The position numbers and the translations under genes are program-made. Under the pieces are notes generated by a model. The model was not told where the DNA came from, made no database searches, and saw only the letters and a list, made by a program, of their open reading frames with translations. 64,000 nucleotides of DNA from JALNZF01 sp964447405. Its GTDB lineage: Bacteria > Nitrospirota > UBA9217. The stretch covers positions 1 to 64,000 of the forward strand of contig CAYUSP010000001.1 of the NCBI GenBank assembly GCA_964447405.1, read 5' to 3'. This document shows positions 33,886 to 42,775 of the stretch, in pieces; the first letter of the stretch is position 1, and the number at the start of each line of letters is the position of its first letter.

Positions 33886-35252
33886 AGATATTGCTGATCT
33901 CAGCCAATGTGACCCTGTCGCCGTACCCCCTCTATCCCCTGGGGGTGAGCATTATTGCGGCCGTGCTTACCAGGGCCGGCCACGAGGTACTGCAGGCTGA
34001 TTTCCTTCAGCAGAACTGCTCGCTTGAGGCGATCGGCAATGAGGTTCGGCAGTTCGGGCCCGACCTGGTCGGAATTTCGGTGCGCAATATCGACAATGTG
34101 AACCTCATTCATGAGCAATACTACATTCAGAACGTGAAGAACCTCGTCAGCACGGTTCGGGAGGTCTCGAGAGCAAAAGTGCTGCTGGGTGGTGCTGGCT
34201 TTTCTCTTATCCCGGAGTTGATTCTTAAAGAAACCGGTGCTGATTACGGTATCATCGGAGAAGGCGAGGTTCTTGCGGTCGAATTCGCGAATAATGCAGC
34301 ACAAGGAATCTATCCTAAAGAGCCGCTCATCGGTTCTCCCACAAAGCTTCCGGGGGCGCAGATAAGCACCGCGCTCTATGATGAACGCCTGCTCGAGTTC
34401 TATCTTCACAGCGGCAATATTGCTTCGATCCAGACGAAACGCGGGTGCACGTACAAATGCGTATATTGCACCTATCCCGTGCTTGAAGGTGCAAACCTCC
34501 GGAGGCGTGATCCCGCAGCAGTGGTGGATGATATCGTGCTGCTGCGCGACAAGTTCAAGACCAAGTATATTTTCTTTGTTGATTCAGTGTTTAATGATGA
34601 TGAGGGCGCCTATCTTGAAATAATCAGTGAAATGGAAAAACGGAATATCACCATCCCCTGGACCGCATTCATCAAGCCCGGCGGATTGAACGATGAGATC
34701 ATCGCACGTATGAAGAAGACCGGCTTCGCGGCGGCTGAAGTGGGCACGGATGCGGCTTGCGATACGACGCTCAAAAAAATGGGAAAGAGTTTTACGTTCA
34801 ACGATGTCATCACATGCAATGAGCTCCTGGCACGCCACGAAATTGCAACATCCCATTTCTTCATGTTCGGCGGGCCAGGTGAGACCGAGGAGACGGTGCG
34901 GGAAGGGATCAACAATATCCTGGGCCTCAAAAAATGCGTGGCTTTTATCTTCATGGGCATCCGAATCCTGCCGGATACAGCGCTCGCACGCCTGGCTATT
35001 CAGGAAAAGCTGATCGACGAGAAAGACGGACTGCTGCATCCGGTGTATTATATCTCGCCGCTGGTTGACAAACAGTGGATGGAGGACACCCTGACCAAGG
35101 CGTTTTCGAGCGTGCGCCACTGCGTATTCCCTCCCGACGCCATGGATAACAGTCTCCAGATTCTGCATAAGCTCGGATACACCGGCCCGATGTGGGAATT
35201 GCTGCTGCCGAATAAGAAACCGCGTGAAAGGACACGGAATGCCGCAACATAG
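33882..35252 (+). CDS. B12-binding radical-SAM protein (rSAM-2)
   Basis: A 456-residue protein with a clear cobalamin-binding domain (MKILLISANV, YPLGVSIIAAVLTRAGHEVLQAD, LGGAGFSLIPE) and radical-SAM motif RGCTYKCVYC (Cys189, Cys193, Cys196). The GGPGETEETV segment is typical of the Elp3/MiaB-like fold. I chose ATG at 33882 because it overlaps the previous stop. It belongs to the same broad class as rSAM-1 but with modest visible similarity, so it probably performs a different step. Confidence 0.9.
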   Translation: MKILLISANVTLSPYPLYPLGVSIIAAVLTRAGHEVLQADFLQQNCSLEAIGNEVRQFGPDLVGISVRNIDNVNLIHEQYYIQNVKNLVSTVREVSRAKVLLGGAGFSLIPELILKETGADYGIIGEGEVLAVEFANNAAQGIYPKEPLIGSPTKLPGAQISTALYDERLLEFYLHSGNIASIQTKRGCTYKCVYCTYPVLEGANLRRRDPAAVVDDIVLLRDKFKTKYIFFVDSVFNDDEGAYLEIISEMEKRNITIPWTAFIKPGGLNDEIIARMKKTGFAAAEVGTDAACDTTLKKMGKSFTFNDVITCNELLARHEIATSHFFMFGGPGETEETVREGINNILGLKKCVAFIFMGIRILPDTALARLAIQEKLIDEKDGLLHPVYYISPLVDKQWMEDTLTKAFSSVRHCVFPPDAMDNSLQILHKLGYTGPMWELLLPNKKPRERTRNAAT

Positions 35253-36435
35253 GCTACCCAATCACACCATCTGGTGCGTTGTGCCGGTATATAATAACGC
35301 TGCCACGGTGAAAGACGTTGTCGCGACCTGTCGCGCGATCCTGCGGAACGTCGTTGTTGTGGATGATGGCAGCACGGATGTTGATCTGGCATTGCTGCTC
35401 TCGGACTTGGATGTGGTGCTCTTGAAGCACGAGAAAAATCTCGGAAAGGGCGCGGCCATCCTGAGCGCGTCGCGCTATATCGGAGACCGCGGCGGGACGT
35501 ACCTGATCACTATTGACGCCGATGGTCAGCATGATCCCCGGGACCTGGATCGCTTCCTGCCGCTCTTGCAGGAAAGCGACTCACGCCTGGTCGTCGGGTG
35601 CAGGGATTTCAACACCGATAATGTACCTTCTTCGAGCCGCTTCGGCAGAACATTCGCCAACTTCTGGCTCAAGGCCGAGACCGGATGCACCATCGATGAT
35701 TGCCAGAGCGGTTTCCGCGCCTATCCGGTCCATTATCTCAACCAGCTGCGCTTCAAGGGCAGCCGGTATGATTTTGAGGCCGAGGTGCTGGCCAAGGCAG
35801 CCTGGGCAGGAATGGAGCTTCTGATGGTACCGATCTCGGTCCACTATCCGAAGCCCGCGGAGCGGATCTCAAGTTTCAGGCCGGTGCTGGACAACCTGAG
35901 GCTCACGCGAATTCATGCCATGCTGGTGGGAAGGCGTCTGCTGCCGCTTCCGCACAAGAAACTGGTGGCAGGGAAACGGGGGCTTGATCTTTCACTGCTT
36001 CGCCATCCGGGCAAGGCGCTGCGGATGCTGCTGCAGGAGAATGCTACCCCCGAGGGGCTGGCTTTTTCTGCGGCCGTGGGCCTGTTCCTGGCGGTGCTGC
36101 CGATCCTGTTTGCGCATTCGCTGGTGATCCTGTATGTCGCGCTCCGGCTGAACCTGAACAAGGTCGTGGCGCTTAATGTTCAGCACATTGCCATGCCGCC
36201 GTTTGTGCCGGCGCTCTGCATTGAAGTTGGTTACTATATGCGCCACGGCCAATGGCTCACGGACCTTTCGTTCGCAACGGTATTCGAGCAGTTCTCGGCG
36301 CGCTTGTACGAATGGCTTCTGGGGTCGCTCGTTATTGCTCCGATCCTCGCTGTTTTGATCGGCGCGATAACGTACCTGTCCGCAACACTGATAAAAAAAT
36401 ACAGGTATACTAATGTCACCAAAGAAGGATGTTGA
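35239..36435 (+). CDS. Family 2 glycosyltransferase with C-terminal DUF2062
   Basis: A 398-residue protein. The N-terminal ~230 residues are a GT-A glycosyltransferase (WCVVPVYNNAATVKDVV, VVDDGSTDVDLAL, NLGKGAAI, TIDADGQHDPRDLDRFL with the Asp-X-Asp metal site). From ~265 a DUF2062 membrane domain follows (three hydrophobic segments). In aryl-polyene and related clusters such proteins glycosylate the lipid-linked product at the inner membrane. I chose the ATG at 35239 behind AAAGGACACGGA. It overlaps the acyltransferase gene by 23 bp. Confidence 0.9.
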   Translation: MPQHRLPNHTIWCVVPVYNNAATVKDVVATCRAILRNVVVVDDGSTDVDLALLLSDLDVVLLKHEKNLGKGAAILSASRYIGDRGGTYLITIDADGQHDPRDLDRFLPLLQESDSRLVVGCRDFNTDNVPSSSRFGRTFANFWLKAETGCTIDDCQSGFRAYPVHYLNQLRFKGSRYDFEAEVLAKAAWAGMELLMVPISVHYPKPAERISSFRPVLDNLRLTRIHAMLVGRRLLPLPHKKLVAGKRGLDLSLLRHPGKALRMLLQENATPEGLAFSAAVGLFLAVLPILFAHSLVILYVALRLNLNKVVALNVQHIAMPPFVPALCIEVGYYMRHGQWLTDLSFATVFEQFSARLYEWLLGSLVIAPILAVLIGAITYLSATLIKKYRYTNVTKEGC

Positions 36436-37315
36436 ACGAAATCGGGGCAATTGGCTGGGCTTCTGGTTCTTCCGCACCGCAGCACGGACTTTCGGCTTGC
36501 GGGGCGCATATGGGCTGCTTTATATTGTTTGTCTCTACTACCTTATCGTTGATCGCGCGGTGGTTGCCGCGACCATGGCATACGTCAGGAGACGATTCCC
36601 GGATCATGGAACTGCACGCCGGATGTTTGATGTGTATCTGCTGTTCGTGAACCAGGGCAAAAGTCTGATCGACCGATATTACGTTGCCGCCGGCGGCAGC
36701 GATATTGACCTCGAACTCATAGGGTATGAGAAGATTCAGAACAGCCTGTCTGAGGGACAAAAAGGGATGATCTTTTTGACCGCTCATGTGGGCAACTGGC
36801 AGGTTGCGACTACGGCGCTCAGAAAACTCAACCGCACGGTGTACCTTATGATGCGGCCCGAGGACAACGCGGCTGTCAAGGAAACGCTGAACATCGACAG
36901 CGAACAGGAAACGATCAAAGTGCTGTATACTGATGGCTCCCTGGGAGGCGTTGTCGAGGCATTGAAGGCAATCAGCGAAGGGGGCATCGTTTCGATCATG
37001 GGAGACCGGACATATGGTTACAGTTCACTGGAAGCAACGCTGCTGAACGGGCCTGTCCGCTTCCCGTACGGTGCTTTCAGCCTCGCGGCAGCTGCGCAGT
37101 GTCCTGTTGCGGTACTGCTCTCGGCTAAAGCGGGCTTAAAAAAACACGTGACCGATGTTTCGCACATCATCAAGCCGCCTACAGGCGCTCGAAGCGGAAA
37201 AAAAGCGGAGATCGCGGCCTGTGTACAGGAATTCGCCTGTATCCTGGAAGAGTATGCAATTCGCCATCCCTATCAGTGGTTCGTTTTTCGGGACATGTGG
37301 CAGGGAAATGATTGA
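36413..37315 (+). CDS. LpxL/HtrB-like acyltransferase
   Basis: A 300-residue membrane-anchored acyltransferase of the lipid A biosynthesis family. The catalytic motif HVGNWQ (His125) has Gln130 where the family has Glu or Asp, a possible change in activity. The GGIVSIMGDRTYG segment also fits. It would transfer an acyl chain from ACP to the glycosylated head group. In known aryl-polyene clusters glycosyltransferase and acyltransferase functions are also adjacent or fused. Confidence 0.83.
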   Translation: MSPKKDVERNRGNWLGFWFFRTAARTFGLRGAYGLLYIVCLYYLIVDRAVVAATMAYVRRRFPDHGTARRMFDVYLLFVNQGKSLIDRYYVAAGGSDIDLELIGYEKIQNSLSEGQKGMIFLTAHVGNWQVATTALRKLNRTVYLMMRPEDNAAVKETLNIDSEQETIKVLYTDGSLGGVVEALKAISEGGIVSIMGDRTYGYSSLEATLLNGPVRFPYGAFSLAAAAQCPVAVLLSAKAGLKKHVTDVSHIIKPPTGARSGKKAEIAACVQEFACILEEYAIRHPYQWFVFRDMWQGND

Positions 37316-37343
37316 TACGCATCTACTATGCAAGGAGAGGAAG

Positions 37344-37631
37344 ATGGATAACAGCAAGGAACAGGAACTGGCAACAATACGCAAAGACCTCAAGGAAATG
37401 ATCGTCCGCGATCTTTCGCTGGAGGACGTCAATCCGGCGGATATCAAGGATGACGAGGTCCTCTTTGGTGAAGGGCTCGGCCTTGATTCCCTCGATGCCG
37501 TCGAGATCGTGGTGCTGCTGCAGCGCAACTTCGGCATGGAAGTGAAGAATATGGACCAGGGAAAGGAAATATTCCACTCCATCGATACGATCGCTCATTT
37601 TGTCTATGAGAACAGGAATAAGGCTTCATAG
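37344..37631 (+). CDS. Acyl carrier protein (ACP2)
   Basis: A 95-residue ACP with phosphopantetheine Ser49 in GEGLGLDSLDAVEIV. I chose the ATG at 37344 because AAGGAGAGG lies just upstream; a longer in-frame start at 37155 lies inside the acyltransferase gene. Confidence 0.92.
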   Translation: MDNSKEQELATIRKDLKEMIVRDLSLEDVNPADIKDDEVLFGEGLGLDSLDAVEIVVLLQRNFGMEVKNMDQGKEIFHSIDTIAHFVYENRNKAS

Positions 37632-37647
37632 CCCGGGATCAGCACGA

Positions 37648-38595
37648 ATGATGAGGCGCTTTGTTGGCATTGCCCTGTTGCTGCTGGCCATAGCCGCGTG
37701 CGCCAGTGTCAGACCCCGGGAAAACGCGGCAGCCCGTCCGACGATTCCGCTGCTCACCTTTGTGTTTGATGATGGGTATGATACGGATTACCTGATAGCG
37801 AGGGATATTTTTTCCGAACAGGGCGTGGTTGCCTGCTCTGCGATCACGACCGATTGGATAGGCAGGCCTGGGTATATGACCGCTGACCAGATTGTTGGGC
37901 TTCGGGATGCGGGCTGGGAGATCATGGGCCATACGGCGACTCATCCGAACCTGAGGGACCTGTCGCCTGCACTGGTGGAGGACGAACTGACCCGTTCGAA
38001 AAAAGCACTCACTGCGCTGGACCTTGCGGTGAACAATCTGGTCTATCCCTATAACAAGAGCAATCCTGCAGTCAGGCAGGTTGCGAGCAGGCATTATCGG
38101 TCCGCACGCGGAGGCGGAAACGAGTACAACAGCGGAATCCACGATCTCTATGAACTGCGATCCTTCTCGAACAAACGAGATCTTGCAGTGATGATGAAGC
38201 ACATTGATCACGCATACCGCGAGAAGGAATGGGTGATCATCTATCATCACGATATCGATGCGAAGATTACCCTGACCGAGAAGAACGGACAATTCTTCGC
38301 AGGAGAACCGCTGTATTTCTCGCCCTCGGGCTCAAGGGGAAGGCATATTCGGGACAGCTGGTTCCTGTTTTCCGGCTCAGCCCATATCGTTCCGCTTGCC
38401 GGTACTCCACTGGCAGGGGACCTGGTCACGGGTGGTCTGAGCAAAGCCAGCGCGCGCGTGGGCAGGATAGTGTATAATGAACGCGCCCTCATCAGCGACA
38501 TCCTGCAGCAGGTGAGGAAGAACTATTCCGAAATGAGGATCGTGACCATTGATCAGGGTCTTGACATACTGGGTATGCCGGCGTTGAACAAATGA
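37648..38595 (+). CDS. Polysaccharide-deacetylase (NodB) family lipoprotein
   Basis: A 315-residue lipoprotein (lipobox AIAAC, Cys18) with the carbohydrate-esterase 4 motifs FVFDDGYDTDY (Asp41, Asp42) and HTATH (His95, His99), which bind the catalytic metal and base. It should remove N- or O-acetyl groups from a sugar in the periplasm. It is not a regular member of aryl-polyene clusters; placed after the glycosyltransferase and ACP2 it may trim the sugar head group. Start at 37648 or three bases later. Confidence 0.85.
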   Translation: MMRRFVGIALLLLAIAACASVRPRENAAARPTIPLLTFVFDDGYDTDYLIARDIFSEQGVVACSAITTDWIGRPGYMTADQIVGLRDAGWEIMGHTATHPNLRDLSPALVEDELTRSKKALTALDLAVNNLVYPYNKSNPAVRQVASRHYRSARGGGNEYNSGIHDLYELRSFSNKRDLAVMMKHIDHAYREKEWVIIYHHDIDAKITLTEKNGQFFAGEPLYFSPSGSRGRHIRDSWFLFSGSAHIVPLAGTPLAGDLVTGGLSKASARVGRIVYNERALISDILQQVRKNYSEMRIVTIDQGLDILGMPALNK

Positions 38596-38632
38596 AAACG
38601 AGCAGTTACTCAAGATAAAAATTAGTAATAGC

Positions 38633-38776
38633 GTCAAAAGCAAGGCATCTCGCGCAATGGCCTATGAAAGAAAAGCGGCCACTTAGCACTTCCGCAAAGC
38701 TCGCAAAGAACTACAGGTATGGCATTTAAGTGATTCACTTCTTTCTTTGCGTCTTGGCGCCTTTGCGCGAAAATTG
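38633..38776. repeat. Dispersed dyad repeat, copy 1 (GCAAAGACGCAAAGAA word family)
   Basis: It opens with GTCAAAAGCAAGGCATCTCG and ends with CTTGGCGCCTTTGCGCG. The arms are inverted versions of one short word. The first 28-29 bp match 44005 onward with about two differences. It separates the deacetylase gene from the KS3 block. Confidence 0.75.
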
Positions 38777-38822
38777 GGTTTGATTTTGCATTGTTAGTGA
38801 TGCGCAAAAAACATCTAAAGGC

Positions 38823-40001
38823 ATGGATAATACTTCAATGCTGATAACAGGTTTAGGCGTGATAACAGCCGCGGGCAATGACCTTGCCGAGACCCTTCGG
38901 TCATTCGAGCAGGGAAGGAGAAACGCAGGACCGGTTACTCTGTTTCCGACGATCCTGAAATCGCCTGTCTTTGAAGTGAAGGGCCTCCCGAATGAGTATT
39001 ATCTGGAGGGATGGCGGACCTTGAGCCTTGCCCTGGTAGCCGTTGATCAGGCGCTCAAGGATGCAGGTCTTCTGGATCTGTCTGGATTTCGCGTCGGGGT
39101 GTGCATGGGGACGACGGTTGCCAGCCAGCTGAACGCGCTGCAGTTCTATAAAGCATACCGTGAGAAGGGCTCGGCGCCCATGACCTCGGTGGACAGGTTT
39201 CTGAAAGGCAATCTGGCGGAGTATATTGCGCGCAGGATAAACGCCCGGGGACCGCAGTTGAGCGTGGTGAACGCCTGCTCGTCAGGAACGGATGCCGTGG
39301 GAATTGCGCTGTCGTGGCTCAAGAGCGGTATGTGCGACATTGCGATTGCCGGCGGGTCAGACGAACTTAATCATGTGCCTTACTGCGGCTTCAACTCGCT
39401 CGGCATTGCCAATCAGGGGCTCTGCGCGCCCTTTGACCGGGACCGAAAGGGACTGAATCTCGGTGAAGGCGCGGGGGTAATGGTTATCGAGACCAGGGAG
39501 ACAGCGCGCAAACGGGGCGCAGGTTCAGGCCTTTTTCTTGCCGGCTATGGTTCTTCAAGCGATGCCTATCATCTGACCGCCCCCAGTCCTGAAGGCGTGG
39601 GACTGCGGGCGGCACTGCATGCGGCGCTGACGGAGTCAGGCATTGAGCCCAACGCAATCGGATTTGTGAATGCCCATGGCACCGGAACTCATGACAATGA
39701 CCAAGTGGAAGGGCGGGTCCTGGCGGACTTGTTCGGCGCAGATCTCAACATGCTGTCCACCAAGGGGTTCACCGGGCATACGCTGGGCGCCGCCGGCGGC
39801 ATTGAAGCGGTATTCACGGCAGCGGGCCTCCGCGAACGATGGATACCTGCCAGTGCGGGTTTTGAGAACAAGGACGAGGCCATTCCGATTTCACCGGTGC
39901 GGGAAAAAACCGAAATCACAAAAAGCTTTGCCATATCCACATCACTGGCCTTCGGAGGAACGAATGCGGCAATCGTGATCGGACGAGAGGCGGACGCATG
40001 A
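38823..40001 (+). CDS. Beta-ketoacyl-ACP synthase (KS3)
   Basis: A 392-residue condensing enzyme with Cys152 (VNACSSGTDAVG), His285 (NAHGTGT) and Lys314/His319 (TKGFTGHTLGAAG). It is complete and most like the catalytic partner of a KS-CLF heterodimer, because the next gene, overlapping by 4 bp, is a catalytically dead KS. Confidence 0.92.
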   Translation: MDNTSMLITGLGVITAAGNDLAETLRSFEQGRRNAGPVTLFPTILKSPVFEVKGLPNEYYLEGWRTLSLALVAVDQALKDAGLLDLSGFRVGVCMGTTVASQLNALQFYKAYREKGSAPMTSVDRFLKGNLAEYIARRINARGPQLSVVNACSSGTDAVGIALSWLKSGMCDIAIAGGSDELNHVPYCGFNSLGIANQGLCAPFDRDRKGLNLGEGAGVMVIETRETARKRGAGSGLFLAGYGSSSDAYHLTAPSPEGVGLRAALHAALTESGIEPNAIGFVNAHGTGTHDNDQVEGRVLADLFGADLNMLSTKGFTGHTLGAAGGIEAVFTAAGLRERWIPASAGFENKDEAIPISPVREKTEITKSFAISTSLAFGGTNAAIVIGREADA

Positions 40002-41068
40002 ATATCTGCGGGGTCGGCATGATCAGTTCAACGGGCCTTGGCATTTCCTCGTTCGAACAAGCGCTGAAAATCGGCTGGCAAAAACCCGGGGAGATCGAGG
40101 CCCATTGGCTCAAGGGTGGGAAGGCTCCGGCATATCTCGTCAAGTTTGATGCGTTGCCTGACAAAACCCTCCTGAAGAAGATCCGGCGGTCCGATGCGGT
40201 AAGCAAAATGTCCGTACTCGCCGCATCCGATGCTCTGATCAACAGCGGGATCGAGCAGATCGCCGAAAAAAAGCTCGGCATCATAGCTGCCACCGCTTTC
40301 GGCCCCCACGTGACCACATTTAACTTTCTGGACGATATCCTTGACCATGGTGATGCCGCTGTCTCGCCGACCACGTTTTCCAATTCAGTACATAATGCCG
40401 CGGCCTCCTATATCGCCATGTCGCTGAATATCAAGGGCCCGACGCTGACGGTCACCCAGTTCAGATTCTCGTTCCAGTCAGCGCTGCAGCTGGCGCAGGC
40501 CTGGCTGGATCAGGGGAGGTGTGATTACGTTCTTGCGGGGGCGGTGGACCAGTACGGCGACGTATTGGGGTATGTTTCCGACCATAAACTGACGACTGCG
40601 AAGGACGGCAGAATAACACCGTTTAGCTTCAATCCCACGTGCCAGGTACCGGGCGAGGGCGCCGTATTCTATCTTTTAAGCAACAACAGTGAGGGGAATG
40701 GATATTGCTCCGTGAACGCGATTCACACCAACGATGACCCTGAAGCGGGGAAGTCCGTTGATATCAATATTATCGATGCCGATGGTATGCTGCCTGACGA
40801 ATCCGCCTACCTTGCGTCCCTGTCGAACGAAATACCAACAACAGGCTATTCGCCGCTCTTCGGGAGTATGATGATCGGGAGCGCCTTTAATATGGCAACA
40901 GGTGCGCTGATGCTGAAGCAGCAGACGCGCTATGCCGCTCCGGTACGGGACAATCCCCGGGGTATCCGTCTGCTCACGGAGTCGGGGAGCGGCAAGCTGG
41001 CAAAGATCCGCTGCATCGGGTATAACTGCTATGCAGAGCAATCGGTGATTTATTTAGCGAAGAATTGA
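39998..41068 (+). CDS. Chain-length-factor-like KS without catalytic residues
   Basis: A 356-residue KS fold. The nucleophile position reads GPTLTVTQFRFSFQSAL, giving Arg156 or Phe155 in place of Cys, and neither AHGTGT nor GHTLGAAG survives (the latter is replaced by MIGSAFNMATGALM). Such proteins pair with an active KS and set chain length; ApeC plays this role with ApeO in aryl-polyene synthesis. It is translationally coupled to KS3, which strongly supports a KS3-CLF heterodimer. Confidence 0.87.
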   Translation: MNICGVGMISSTGLGISSFEQALKIGWQKPGEIEAHWLKGGKAPAYLVKFDALPDKTLLKKIRRSDAVSKMSVLAASDALINSGIEQIAEKKLGIIAATAFGPHVTTFNFLDDILDHGDAAVSPTTFSNSVHNAAASYIAMSLNIKGPTLTVTQFRFSFQSALQLAQAWLDQGRCDYVLAGAVDQYGDVLGYVSDHKLTTAKDGRITPFSFNPTCQVPGEGAVFYLLSNNSEGNGYCSVNAIHTNDDPEAGKSVDINIIDADGMLPDESAYLASLSNEIPTTGYSPLFGSMMIGSAFNMATGALMLKQQTRYAAPVRDNPRGIRLLTESGSGKLAKIRCIGYNCYAEQSVIYLAKN

Positions 41069-41199
41069 TCCGGGAGCAACCTTTTTTGACGGGATAACGG
41101 GATTAATAAATAGAAGGTATGGAGCGGATGTGATCCCGTCTTACAATCACCCTGGTTTTACGGGTTGACATGCATGAGGCACATTAAACGAGGCTGACC

Positions 41200-41442
41200 A
41201 TGACTGTACAGGAAATTGAAAATACACTGATCAAGGGCATTGCATCCATCTCGAATCAGGATGTTTCGGCAGTGTCGCCGGACATCCCTTTCCATGAACT
41301 GGGCATCGACTCTCTCGGCTTTGTCGAGATCCTGGTATTCATTGAAAAGACCTTTAAACTTCCGCTGATAGCGTCGGACTTGACTAAAAAGGACTTTGAG
41401 ACCATTCATTCTCTTGCCTCGTACATCAGCACCAGGTTGTAG
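41200..41442 (+). CDS. Acyl carrier protein (ACP3)
   Basis: An 80-residue ACP with phosphopantetheine Ser38 in HELGIDSLGFVEIL. It follows the KS3-CLF pair by 131 bp and precedes a condensation-type enzyme by 10 bp, which suggests that it delivers the substrate to that enzyme. Confidence 0.92.
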   Translation: MTVQEIENTLIKGIASISNQDVSAVSPDIPFHELGIDSLGFVEILVFIEKTFKLPLIASDLTKKDFETIHSLASYISTRL

Positions 41443-41452
41443 CGACATTTCT

Positions 41453-42775
41453 ATGCTCGTATCCAAAAAGAAACGATACCTCTCCGGCTCCGACTGGGTG
41501 ATCAATACCCTCGACTATATGATGAAAGCCACCACCTGCGCCGGAAACATGTCGCAGGTAGTTCTCGCGCTGGACGCGCTGCTCGACGAACGCGAGGTAC
41601 TGAGCCGCTTGAACGCGTTTGTGCGGCAGTTCCCGGTACTGCAGGGTCGGGTGAGCCGGGATCTCAGGCTTGCGCCCTACTGGAAGATACCCGGGAAAGC
41701 TGAACGGGATATAACGCTAACGGTTTTGAATGAAGACAGCCTTCTGTCACGCGAGTCAGTACTGGCTCAGTGTGCTGAATATGCCAATGCTCCCTTTCAG
41801 GATGATAAGGAACATCTGGCGTTCCATCTTATCAGGGACCGGAATCGTAGCTTGCTCGCCATGGCATTTGACCATCGCATCTTTGATGCTCGCGGCGCGG
41901 AGCTTTTTTTAAACCTTTTCCAGCAGACTATCAGCAATGGTTCACCTGCGCTGTCCGGAGATATTGCCTTCACCTCAACCGCTGCGCTCACGCAATGGTC
42001 GAACAAGTTTCTGGCCGGCCGTACGGTGAACCGAAGGATCATTGGGCTCTCGAAGTCCTCGCCCCGGGCATTGCCAATTCAACGGGACGGGAACGGATGC
42101 CAGCGCTATCAACTTCTTTCGTTCACTGAAGCGGAGACCTCAATCATTTATGAGCGCGCCTACACTGAGGCCGGGTATCTCATGGAATCACCCTACCTGC
42201 TGTCCGTCATTATTCAGTGCATGCATGAACTGTTTGCTGCCAGACAGGAGGCAGGATCCTGTTACCTGATCCCCGTTACGCTGGACCTGCGGCCCAACAA
42301 GGACCCGCTGCAGGAGATGTTCTTCAACTACGTTTCCTACCTTTTTTATCAGGTGCCGACAGGCGATGTAGCCGATCGCAAGGGGCTCATTGCCCTGCTG
42401 AAGCAGCAGATGTACGAACAGGTCAAGTCAGGTTTTCCCAAAGACCTTGCGGAAGCCAGTCTGTTAACGCGCATTGCGCCTCTGCCCGTGTTGGGGAAGC
42501 TGCTGCATCTTCCCATGAAAGGGAAGATGGCAACGTTTGCCTTTTCCCATCTGGGAAAGAGCTCGTATCAGCATTCGCTGTTCATGGGCAGGAAGGTCCT
42601 GGAGTTATTTCATATGCCCCGTGTGCCCATGCCGCCGGGGCTCGGCTTCTTCAGCAATTATTATAATGGCCGGCTCAATCTGGTTATTTCCTATCTGGAC
42701 GGGCTGCTGCTCGATGAAGAAGTACAGATGCTGGCGCAGCAGATCCGCGCTGGGTTCGGCCTGGGGAGGTCCTGA
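41453..42775 (+). CDS. Condensation-domain-type acyltransferase
   Basis: A 440-residue stand-alone protein of the CoA/ACP-dependent acyltransferase superfamily (NRPS condensation, PapA, alcohol acetyltransferase). The active site reads AFDHRIFDARGAEL, giving His141-X3-Asp145; the classical first His of HHxxxDG is Asp and the final Gly is Ala. The N-terminal LDALLDEREVLSRLNAFVRQFPVLQGRV fits the family. It probably joins the ACP3-bound chain to an amine or alcohol acceptor. It overlaps the next gene by one base. Not a usual aryl-polyene component. Confidence 0.8.
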   Translation: MLVSKKKRYLSGSDWVINTLDYMMKATTCAGNMSQVVLALDALLDEREVLSRLNAFVRQFPVLQGRVSRDLRLAPYWKIPGKAERDITLTVLNEDSLLSRESVLAQCAEYANAPFQDDKEHLAFHLIRDRNRSLLAMAFDHRIFDARGAELFLNLFQQTISNGSPALSGDIAFTSTAALTQWSNKFLAGRTVNRRIIGLSKSSPRALPIQRDGNGCQRYQLLSFTEAETSIIYERAYTEAGYLMESPYLLSVIIQCMHELFAARQEAGSCYLIPVTLDLRPNKDPLQEMFFNYVSYLFYQVPTGDVADRKGLIALLKQQMYEQVKSGFPKDLAEASLLTRIAPLPVLGKLLHLPMKGKMATFAFSHLGKSSYQHSLFMGRKVLELFHMPRVPMPPGLGFFSNYYNGRLNLVISYLDGLLLDEEVQMLAQQIRAGFGLGRS

